6,717 nucleotides of DNA from Lysobacterales bacterium (GTDB lineage: Bacteria > Pseudomonadota > Gammaproteobacteria > Xanthomonadales > Rhodanobacteraceae): the NCBI GenBank assembly GCA_013298265.1, contig JAAFHE010000216.1:1-6717 (forward strand). Direction: 5' to 3'. Numbering within the stretch: the stretch's first letter is position 1; each line of letters begins with the position of its first letter. Both the position numbers and the translations under genes were made by a program. The notes under the pieces were generated by a model. It saw nothing but the letters and a program-made list of their open reading frames with translations. It was not told where the DNA came from and searched no databases. Shown here piece by piece: positions 1-4,133 of this stretch.

Positions 1-119
1 ACGTGAAGATGGTAGTCACGCTGATCGCGCCGATCGCGATGGAAGAAGGCCTGCGCTTCGCGATCCGCGAAGGCGGTCGTACCGTCGGCGCCGGCGTCGT
101 CGCCAAGATCTTCGCCTGA
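1..119 (+). CDS. tuf: Elongation factor Tu, C-terminal end (partial)
   Basis: The window opens inside this gene. From base 3 the frame encodes 38 residues ending in TGA at 117-119, including [20 protein letters not shown] and [16 protein letters not shown]. These are the near-invariant final strands of EF-Tu domain 3, the beta-barrel that together with domain 2 helps hold aminoacyl-tRNA. EF-Tu is the cytosolic GTPase that delivers aminoacyl-tRNA to the ribosomal A site. Only the C-terminus is visible, so the GTPase motifs lie upstream of the window. Position just before tRNA-Trp and secE matches the second tuf copy (tufB-like) of gammaproteobacteria; whether a further copy exists cannot be told here. 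Identity is near certain from the terminal sequence. Confidence 0.97.
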   Translation, partial: VKMVVTLIAPIAMEEGLRFAIREGGRTVGAGVVAKIFA

Positions 120-126
120 GCAACAA

Positions 127-197
127 AAGCGCCGTGCGCTTGAAATGGCGCGCGGCGGCCTGAACTGGCTTTGGCGGCGCAAGCCGCCATCGCCATT
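127..197 (+). other. Hairpin-rich spacer after tuf (possible processing or weak termination structures)
   Basis: Three inverted repeats follow the tuf stop. AAGCGC/GCGCTT (127-132 with 136-141) closes on a 3-nt loop. TGGCGGC/GCCGCCA (172-178 with 183-189) closes on a GCAA tetraloop. AATGGCG/CGCCATT (144-150 with 191-197) can enclose the second hairpin. None is followed by a real U tract (only TTT at 196-198), so a strong intrinsic terminator is not supported. The structures could define the 3' end of tuf mRNA or mark processing of a tuf-tRNA-Trp transcript. The core of the 172-189 hairpin recurs exactly after rplA at 2643-2656. Confidence 0.45.
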
Positions 198-252
198 TGC
201 GGGTTTGGCAAGTGCAGATACAGCAAGTGTGGTGTAACAGAGTTTACGCGGT

Positions 253-328
<76 letters not shown>

Positions 329-400
329 TTGATCGCAGGTTCGGCGTGAGGCAGCAGTGCGCTATGCGCCCGCCGCCAGGGCCGCTTCGGCAGCAGGAAC

Positions 401-781
401 ATGAACGCGAAAGTCGAACAAGCTTCCGGCACCAGTGCTGCCGATATCGCCAAGCTCACGCTGGCCGCCCTCATTCTGGTGGGTGGTATCGTGGGCTTCT
501 ACTATTTTGCTGATGCAGCCCCCGTGCTGCGCGCAATCGGCATGCTGGCCGCACTGGTTGCGGCGGTATTCGTCGCCGGCCAGTCAGGCCCAGGGCGCAA
601 TGCCCGATTCTTTCTCCGCGAGTCGAGCATAGAACTGCGCAAGGTCGTATGGCCGACGCGCGAAGAAACCATTCGTACGACCGGCGTGATCGTGGTCGTC
701 GTCATCATCATCAGCATCATCCTCGGCCTGATCGACCTGCTCCTCAAGGTCATCGTCATGGATTGGCTGCTCAAGTTCTAA
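401..781 (+). CDS. secE: Preprotein translocase subunit SecE
   Basis: Encodes 126 residues, close to the 127 of E. coli SecE. SecE clamps SecY in the SecYEG inner-membrane channel that exports unfolded proteins and inserts membrane proteins. Three hydrophobic segments are visible, about residues 17-36, 42-60 and 93-116. Between the second and third lies the amphipathic stretch (about 65-82) followed by the SecE hallmark KVVWPTREE at 81-89. The third segment is the conserved, essential membrane helix. ATG 401 is the first start after an in-frame TGA at 347-349. Its Shine-Dalgarno is poor: AGGA at 395-398 lies only 2 nt from ATG, next to a small UUCG-loop hairpin (381-394). The stop TAA is 8 nt before nusG, and its last base begins the nusG ribosome binding site, suggesting translational coupling. 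Confidence 0.95.
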   Translation: MNAKVEQASGTSAADIAKLTLAALILVGGIVGFYYFADAAPVLRAIGMLAALVAAVFVAGQSGPGRNARFFLRESSIELRKVVWPTREETIRTTGVIVVVVIIISIILGLIDLLLKVIVMDWLLKF

Positions 782-789
782 GGACCGTA

Positions 790-1350
790 ATGGCCAAGCG
801 TTGGTACGTCGTCCATGCCTATTCCGGCTTTGAGCACCAGGTTGCGAAAGGCCTGCGTGACCGCGTCGTGCGCGCCGGCATGGAAGACAGGTTCGGCGAC
901 ATCCTCGTCCCGACCGAAGAAGTGATCGAGATGCGCGGCGGCCAGAAGCGCCGCAGCGAACGCAAGTTTTTTCCCGGCTACGTGCTGGTGCAGATCGAAA
1001 CGGATACCGAGAACAAGGCGCCGAAGATCGACGACGAGTCCTGGCATCTGGTCAAGGAAACATCGAAGGTGATGGGTTTCATCGGCGGCACGGCCGATCG
1101 TCCGCTGCCGATCAAGGATTCCGAGGCGGACGCGATCCTGCGTCGTGTGCAGGAAGGCGTGGAAAAGCCCAAGCCCAAGGTGCTGTTCGAGCCAGGCGAA
1201 ATGGTTCGCGTGACCGAGGGTCCGTTCAACGACTTCAACGGTGTTGTCGAGGAAGTCAACTACGAAAAGAGCCGCCTGCGAGTCGCCGTTCTGATCTTTG
1301 GTCGTTCGACGCCGGTGGAGCTGGAATTCGGCCAGGTTGAGAAGGCCTGA
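790..1350 (+). CDS. nusG: Transcription termination/antitermination factor NusG
   Basis: Encodes 186 residues; E. coli NusG has 181. NusG binds RNA polymerase over the clamp, suppresses pausing, and through its C-terminal domain contacts Rho or ribosomal protein S10. The NGN domain covers about residues 1-125, beginning [17 protein letters not shown] and containing [11 protein letters not shown] and [13 protein letters not shown]. The KOW domain covers about 132-186, with [19 protein letters not shown] and [19 protein letters not shown]170 corresponds to the Rho/S10-contact phenylalanine of E. coli (F165). Relative to E. coli there are about 9 extra residues between Q68 and W85. Start ATG 790 was chosen over an upstream in-frame ATG at 649 because AGGA at 781-784 lies 5 nt before it and family similarity begins here; the longer form would overlap secE by 133 nt. 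Confidence 0.97.
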   Translation: MAKRWYVVHAYSGFEHQVAKGLRDRVVRAGMEDRFGDILVPTEEVIEMRGGQKRRSERKFFPGYVLVQIETDTENKAPKIDDESWHLVKETSKVMGFIGGTADRPLPIKDSEADAILRRVQEGVEKPKPKVLFEPGEMVRVTEGPFNDFNGVVEEVNYEKSRLRVAVLIFGRSTPVELEFGQVEKA

Positions 1351-1364
1351 ACCGCTCCGGGGCA

Positions 1365-1384
1365 GAGCGCCGCAACGGCTGCTC
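1365..1384 (+). other. Hairpin just after nusG
   Basis: GAGC (1365-1368) plus GCCG (1369-1372) pair with CGGC (1376-1379) and GCTC (1381-1384), with T1380 bulged and a CAA loop. This gives an 8-bp GC-rich stem 14 nt after the nusG stop. A T-rich tract, TTTTGTTTTT (1408-1417), follows but starts 23 nt downstream, too far for a normal intrinsic terminator. An alternative pairing GCAAC/GTTGC (1372-1376 with 1396-1400) would bring a stem within 7 nt of that tract. It may be an mRNA 3'-end or processing structure between nusG and rplK. Confidence 0.4.
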
Positions 1385-1430
1385 GCCCTGTTCGTGTTGC
1401 TAGTCAGTTTTGTTTTTGCAGGACCGTGAC

Positions 1431-1454
1431 GCCAGGGCGCGTGCAATCCCTGGC
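1431..1454 (+). other. Hairpin in the rplK leader
   Basis: A perfect 7-bp inverted repeat GCCAGGG/CCCTGGC (1431-1437 with 1448-1454) closes on a 10-nt loop. It ends six bases before the L1-operator-like structure at 1460-1488, so the two can stack as tandem hairpins in the leader. No T tract follows, so termination is unlikely. Its role is unknown; it may insulate the operator fold or shape the 5' end of the rplK-rplA message. Confidence 0.45.
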
Positions 1455-1459
1455 CCGAT

Positions 1460-1488
1460 GGGGAGCCTGATGTCCAGGCGTTATACCC
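1460..1488 (+). promoter_or_regulatory. Ribosomal protein L1 autoregulatory site in the rplK leader
   Basis: The RNA folds into an inner stem GCCTG/CAGGC (1465-1469 with 1475-1479) with loop ATGTC. An asymmetric internal loop (A1464 opposite GTTATA at 1480-1485) leads to an outer GGG/CCC stem (1461-1463 with 1486-1488). The two strands GGGAG and ATACC with the asymmetric loop resemble the L1-binding stalk of 23S rRNA as I recall it, the established basis of L1 feedback. The structure ends exactly where the rplK Shine-Dalgarno GGAG (1489-1492) begins. The inference is that free L1, encoded by the next gene but one, binds here and blocks rplK translation, with rplA repressed through coupling. 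The fold is seen in the sequence; L1 binding is inferred from homology. Confidence 0.75.
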
Positions 1489-1498
1489 GGAGAAGACA

Positions 1499-1927
1499 AT
1501 GGCAAAGAAAGTAGTCGGCTATATCAAGCTGCAGGTGAAGGCCGGTCAGGCCAACCCCTCGCCGCCGGTCGGTCCTGCGCTGGGTCAGCGCGGCCTCAAC
1601 ATCATGGAATTCTGCAAGGCCTTCAATGCGGCCACGCAGAAGCTGGAACCGGGCCTGCCGATTCCCGTCGTGATCACGGCCTATTCGGATCGTTCCTTCA
1701 CCTTCATCACCAAGACGCCGCCGGCTTCGATTCTTCTGAAGAAGGCTGCGGGCATTCAGTCGGGCTCCAAGCGCCCGAACACCGAAAAAGTCGGCAAGGT
1801 CACGCGCAAGCAGCTCGAAGAGATTGCCACCGCGAAGATGCCGGATCTCACCGCCGCTGATCTCGATGCCGCCGTGCGTACCATCGCCGGCAGCGCGCGC
1901 AGCATGGGCTTGAATACGGAGATCTAA
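1499..1927 (+). CDS. rplK: 50S ribosomal protein L11
   Basis: Encodes 142 residues, the same length as E. coli L11. L11 binds the GTPase-associated region of 23S rRNA at the base of the L7/L12 stalk, assists factor-dependent GTP hydrolysis and is needed for RelA activation on stalled ribosomes. The N-terminal domain (about 1-70) carries the proline-rich [13 protein letters not shown] segment, at residues 18-30, where thiostrepton-resistance changes map in other bacteria; those prolines are intact. The linker [16 protein letters not shown] is followed by the RNA-binding C-terminal domain, ending RSMGLNTEI (arginine of ARSMGL conserved). GGAG at 1489-1492 lies 6 nt before ATG and directly abuts the L1 operator hairpin. 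rplA begins 4 nt after the stop, so the pair is probably translationally coupled. Confidence 0.98.
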   Translation: MAKKVVGYIKLQVKAGQANPSPPVGPALGQRGLNIMEFCKAFNAATQKLEPGLPIPVVITAYSDRSFTFITKTPPASILLKKAAGIQSGSKRPNTEKVGKVTRKQLEEIATAKMPDLTAADLDAAVRTIAGSARSMGLNTEI

Positions 1928-1931
1928 GGCA

Positions 1932-2633
1932 ATGGCAATCACCAAGCGTTTCAAAGCAATGCAGGGCCTGGTCGAGCCGGGCAAGACCTATCCGCTCGAA
2001 GCCGCGCTGAAGATCCTCAAGGACAACGCAAAGGCGAAGTTCGTCGAGTCCGTCGACGTCGCGGTGCGTCTGGGTATCGATGCCAAGAAGTCAGACCAGG
2101 GCGTGCGCGGCTCCAGCCTGCTGCCGCACGGCACTGGCAAGACCATCCGTGTCGCCGTGTTCTGCCCTCCGGGCGAGAAAGCCGAGGCCGCCAAGGCCGC
2201 CGGTGCTGATGCTGTCGGCATGGACGATCTGGCCGAGAAGATGCAGGCTGGTGAGCTGAACTTCGGTCGCGTGATCGCGACCCCGGACGCCATGCGCGTC
2301 GTTGGCAAGCTCGGCCAGCTGTTGGGTCCGCGCGGTCTTATGCCGAACCCGAAGGACGGTTCGGTCACCGCCGACGTCGCCACCGCGGTCAAGAACGCGA
2401 AGGCAGGCCAGGTCAAGTTCCGTAATGACAAGGCCGGCATCATCCATGCCACCATCGGCAAGGCCAGCTTCGAAGCCGACGCACTGAAGGAAAACCTCAA
2501 CACCCTGCTGGCGGACCTGCTCAAGGCCAAGCCGGCTGCGGCCAAGGGTCATTATCTGCAGAAAGTGTCGCTGTCGACCACGATGGGCCTCGGCGTGATC
2601 GTCGACCAGTCCACGCTGGGCGTGAAGCAGTAA
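1932..2633 (+). CDS. rplA: 50S ribosomal protein L1
   Basis: Encodes 233 residues, the family length. L1 forms the mobile L1 stalk that helps move deacylated tRNA out through the E site, and it is the translational repressor of the rplK-rplA message. Domain I is built from about residues 1-67 and 160-233; domain II (about 68-159) is inserted and contains the signature [19 protein letters not shown] at 128-146. RNA-contact residues known from the family are present: F37 and the T217-M218-G219 triad in LSTTMGLG. The start lies 4 nt after the rplK stop. The nearest Shine-Dalgarno candidates are GGAG at 1918-1921, inside the end of rplK (10 nt spacing), and AAGG at 1926-1929 (2 nt), neither ideal, which supports coupling to rplK translation. 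Confidence 0.98.
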   Translation: MAITKRFKAMQGLVEPGKTYPLEAALKILKDNAKAKFVESVDVAVRLGIDAKKSDQGVRGSSLLPHGTGKTIRVAVFCPPGEKAEAAKAAGADAVGMDDLAEKMQAGELNFGRVIATPDAMRVVGKLGQLLGPRGLMPNPKDGSVTADVATAVKNAKAGQVKFRNDKAGIIHATIGKASFEADALKENLNTLLADLLKAKPAAAKGHYLQKVSLSTTMGLGVIVDQSTLGVKQ

Positions 2634-2642
2634 TTCGCAAAC

Positions 2643-2687
2643 GCGGCGCAAGCCGCATCCGGCACGCAAACGCGCCGGAGCAATTTT
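2643..2687 (+). terminator. Tandem hairpins with a short T tract after rplA (weak terminator/attenuator candidate)
   Basis: Two hairpins lie head to tail. GCGGC/GCCGC (2643-2647 with 2652-2656) has a GCAA tetraloop. TCCGGC/GCCGGA (2658-2663 with 2674-2679) continues past an A-C mismatch into CG/CG with a CAAA loop. Four T residues follow at 2684-2687, 4 nt past the second stem. The spacing and short T run make strong termination unlikely; partial termination or stabilisation of the rplK-rplA 3' end is possible. The GGAGC that ends the second hairpin could instead pair with GCTCC at 2692-2696, at the edge of the L10 leader, so the two folds may compete. Confidence 0.4.
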
Positions 2688-2690
2688 GAG

Positions 2691-2835
2691 GGCTCCCGGC
2701 CGTGATGGCCGGGCGCCGTCAAAGACCGCAGGCGATCGAAACGGTATGCCCGGGAGAGCAGGGAAGCGCAACACTGCGATGGATGCTCCTGGTCATGACG
2801 CGAAGGTCTTAAACCATCGGCCTGCGTAGATGGTG
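2691..2835 (+). promoter_or_regulatory. Ribosomal protein L10 leader (rplJ autoregulatory RNA)
   Basis: The first hairpin is CCCGGCC/GGCCGGG (2695-2701 with 2707-2713) with loop GTGAT. It is followed by the conserved CCGTCAAAGACCGCAGG (2716-2732), whose partner is CCTGCGTAGATGG (2821-2833). CCGTC pairs with GATGG (one G-U pair) and CGCAGG pairs with CCTGCG; the unpaired AAAGAC opposite TA between them is the expected kink-turn position. The enclosed arm contains an imperfect stem, 2750-2760 with 2784-2792, and CTTAAACC precedes the 3' strand, as in the E. coli leader I recall. The kink-turn ends 140 nt before the rplJ ATG, similar to the E. coli site. In E. coli the L10-L7/L12 complex binds here and represses rplJ and, by coupling, rplL translation. 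Confidence 0.8.
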
Positions 2836-2845
2836 TCGCCCGTAA

Positions 2846-2917
2846 CAGGTTTTCCTGGAACGGCCACCAAAACGGTATCGCGAGATACCAGCGGATCTGA
2901 AAGGACTGAACGATCCG
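2846..2917 (+). other. Structured segment between the L10 leader and rplJ
   Basis: Three further inverted repeats occupy the rest of the leader. CAGG/CCTG (2846-2849 with 2854-2857) has a TTTT loop. GGTATC/GATACC (2874-2879 with 2884-2889) is perfect and closes on GCGA, a GNRA-type tetraloop. CGGATC/GATCCG (2892-2897 with 2912-2917) has a 14-nt loop. Together with the L10 kink-turn they make nearly the whole 340-nt rplA-rplJ spacer structured. No reading frame here resembles a protein; an ATG at 2830 in frame with rplJ is not its start. The segment may relay L10 binding to the rplJ ribosome binding site. Confidence 0.45.
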
Positions 2918-2973
2918 TTTCGCTGATGGATGCAAGGCACAGGAGTGCTCTGCTATCCGGTTCGGAGAACGCA

Positions 2974-3498
2974 ATGGCGCTCAATCTTGCGCAAAAGAAA
3001 GAGGTCGTTGCCGAACTGGCGAATGTGGCTTCCTCGGCTTATTCCCTGGTCGCCGCCGAGTATGCGGGTCTTACCGTCGGGCAGCTTACCGAGCTGCGCA
3101 AGAAGGCGCGTCAGAACGGTGTGTTTCTTCGAGTTGCGAAGAACACGCTGGTCTCGCGCGCGGTAGAAGGGACCGATTACGAGTGCGTCAAGGACTCGCT
3201 GGTCGGCCCGCTGCTGTACGCCTTCTCGAAGGAAGATCCCGGTGCTGCCGGCCGTCTGATCAAGGATTTCGCCAAGGGTGCGGACAAGCTGAAACCCGTA
3301 TTGGTCGCCATGGGCGGCAAGGCATACCCGGGCTCGCACGTTGATGTGCTGGCTTCGCTGCCGACCCGCGATCAGGCGCTCAGCATGTTCCTCAACGTGC
3401 TTATCCAGCCCGCCACCATGCTCGTCCGCCTGCTGTCGGAACCCGCGTCGCAGATTGCGCGCGTTACCAAGGCAGCCGGTGAGAAGCAGGCGGCTTGA
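2974..3498 (+). CDS. rplJ: 50S ribosomal protein L10
   Basis: Encodes 174 residues; E. coli L10 has 165. L10 anchors the L7/L12 dimers on 23S rRNA next to L11, forming the stalk that recruits translation GTPases. The N-terminal RNA-binding domain (about 1-130) begins [20 protein letters not shown] and contains [15 protein letters not shown] and [11 protein letters not shown]. The C-terminal helix that carries L7/L12 dimers covers about 134-174 ([26 protein letters not shown]). The start is ATG 2974 with GGAG at 2964-2967, 6 nt away; an in-frame ATG at 2830 would add 48 residues translated from the L10 leader and is rejected. The rplJ start region can form a 9-bp helix between 2957-2965 and 3011-3019, partly covering the ribosome binding site. 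rplL follows after 60 nt. Confidence 0.97.
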   Translation: MALNLAQKKEVVAELANVASSAYSLVAAEYAGLTVGQLTELRKKARQNGVFLRVAKNTLVSRAVEGTDYECVKDSLVGPLLYAFSKEDPGAAGRLIKDFAKGADKLKPVLVAMGGKAYPGSHVDVLASLPTRDQALSMFLNVLIQPATMLVRLLSEPASQIARVTKAAGEKQAA

Positions 3499-3558
3499 GC
3501 CACACGCCAGCCGGTCACGAAATTCACAACTTAGCCGTAATTTCCAGGAGTTAACACA

Positions 3559-3933
3559 ATGTCTCTCAGCAACGAGCAGATCATCGAAGCGATCGCCGGC
3601 AAGACCCTCATCGAGGTGATGGAGCTGGTCAAGGCGATGGAAGAAAAGTTCGGCGTGTCCGCCGCTGCCCCGGTCGCCGCCGCGGCTGGCCCGGCCGCTC
3701 CGGCCGCTGTCGTCGAAGAAAAGACCGAATTCACCGTCGTGCTGAAGGCCACCGGCGAGAAGAAGGTCGAAGTGATCAAGGCTGTTCGCGCGATCACCGG
3801 CCTGGGTCTGAAGGAAGCCAAGGACCTCGTCGAATCCGCTCCGGCCACCGTCAAGGATGCCGCCAGCAAGGACGATTCGGCCAAGTTCAAGAAGGAACTG
3901 GAAGCTGCCGGCGCTACCGTCGAGATCAAGTAA
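3559..3933 (+). CDS. rplL: 50S ribosomal protein L7/L12
   Basis: Encodes 124 residues; E. coli L7/L12 has 121. It is the multicopy acidic stalk protein that binds EF-Tu, EF-G, IF2 and RF3. The N-terminal dimerisation and L10-binding domain covers about 1-33 ([20 protein letters not shown]). An Ala/Pro-rich flexible hinge covers about 34-52. The globular C-terminal domain (about 54-124) contains [20 protein letters not shown] at 69-88, the factor-binding surface, and ends in ATVEIK. AGGAG at 3546-3550 with 8 nt spacing is the strongest Shine-Dalgarno in the window, fitting the need for several L7/L12 copies per L10. A highly structured 200-nt spacer separates it from rpoB. Confidence 0.98.
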   Translation: MSLSNEQIIEAIAGKTLIEVMELVKAMEEKFGVSAAAPVAAAAGPAAPAAVVEEKTEFTVVLKATGEKKVEVIKAVRAITGLGLKEAKDLVESAPATVKDAASKDDSAKFKKELEAAGATVEIK

Positions 3934-3950
3934 GCGACGCGTTGCGTCGC
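3934..3950 (+). other. Hairpin directly after the rplL stop
   Basis: GCGACGC (3934-3940) pairs perfectly with GCGTCGC (3944-3950) around a GTT loop, beginning at the first base after the rplL TAA. No T tract follows. Placed immediately at the end of a very abundant coding region, it may protect the rplL message from 3' exonucleases after processing. Function is inferred from position only. Confidence 0.45.
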
Positions 3951-3958
3951 CTGCTAGT

Positions 3959-4000
3959 CCAGGCAAGACGAAAGCCTGGGGGCGTAAGCTCCCGGGCTTT
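3959..4000 (+). terminator. Attenuator-like hairpin between rplL and rpoB, with a competing stem
   Basis: A 13-bp stem forms between 3971-3983 and 3988-4000: AAAGCCTGGGGGC with GCTCCCGGGCTTT, two G-U pairs, closing on the GNRA loop GTAA. It begins AAAGCC and ends GGCTTT, the pattern of intrinsic terminators, but only TTTC follows, so read-through should be substantial. An upstream CCAGGC (3959-3964) can instead pair with GCCTGG (3974-3979), which would break this stem, an antiterminator-like arrangement. In E. coli a partial terminator in the same place lowers rpoB transcription relative to rplL; this hairpin is a good candidate for the equivalent. The mirror-image A/T ends mean it could also act on the opposite strand. 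Confidence 0.6.
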
Positions 4001-4024
4001 CACTGTTGTTCGCAGGACCGCGAC

Positions 4025-4066
4025 TATCGGCAAGCAGTGATGGAACAGAGACACTTTTTGCCGATA
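4025..4066 (+). other. Long imperfect stem before rpoB, candidate RNase III processing site
   Basis: TATCGGCAA (4025-4033) is a perfect 9-bp inverted repeat of TTGCCGATA (4058-4066). The pairing extends through G4034-T4057 (wobble), one C-T mismatch, then AGTG/CACT (4036-4039 with 4052-4055), leaving a 12-nt loop. No T tract directly follows, which argues against a terminator. E. coli rplL-rpoB mRNA is cut by RNase III in the same spacer, so a double-stranded stem here suggests conserved processing. The fold is visible in the sequence; cleavage is inferred. Confidence 0.5.
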
Positions 4067-4133
4067 TCCGTTTTCCCTTCCACGTTGCTGCTTCCGCAGT
4101 GACGGTTTTGACGACCCGAGGCGGTACCCGACC

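Noticed and set aside
205..238. Possible promoter for tRNA-Trp: TTGGCA (205-210) and TGTAAC (233-238) with a TG extension
   Set aside because: The spacing is 22 nt and the -10 lacks the key A at its second position, so it is too weak to call.
649..789. Upstream extension of nusG from an in-frame ATG
   Set aside because: The added residues are secE sequence in another frame (low-complexity His/Arg), and NusG similarity and a good ribosome binding site both begin at 790.
1397..1425. Possible promoter before rplK with -35 TTGCTA
   Set aside because: No -10-like hexamer stands 16-18 nt downstream (AGGACC falls there). The T-rich tract alone is not evidence, although E. coli does have a promoter in this spacer.
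2739..2878. 9-bp direct repeat AAACGGTAT (2739-2747 and 2870-2878)
   Set aside because: Short, and the two copies sit in different structural contexts; a chance match is likely in a 340-nt spacer.
2830..2973. Upstream extension of rplJ by 48 codons
   Set aside because: The extension reads through the L10 leader RNA; family similarity and the GGAG site place the start at 2974.
2953..3966. 337-codon minus-strand open frame opposite rplJ and rplL
   Set aside because: Same antisense effect across two certain ribosomal protein genes; the translation is glycine/arginine/leucine-rich without a recognisable domain or ribosome binding site.
3999..4027. Possible promoter before rpoB: TTCACT and GACTAT, 17 nt apart
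   Set aside because: The -10 matches only 3 of 6 consensus positions and part of it lies in the strong inverted repeat at 4025-4066.
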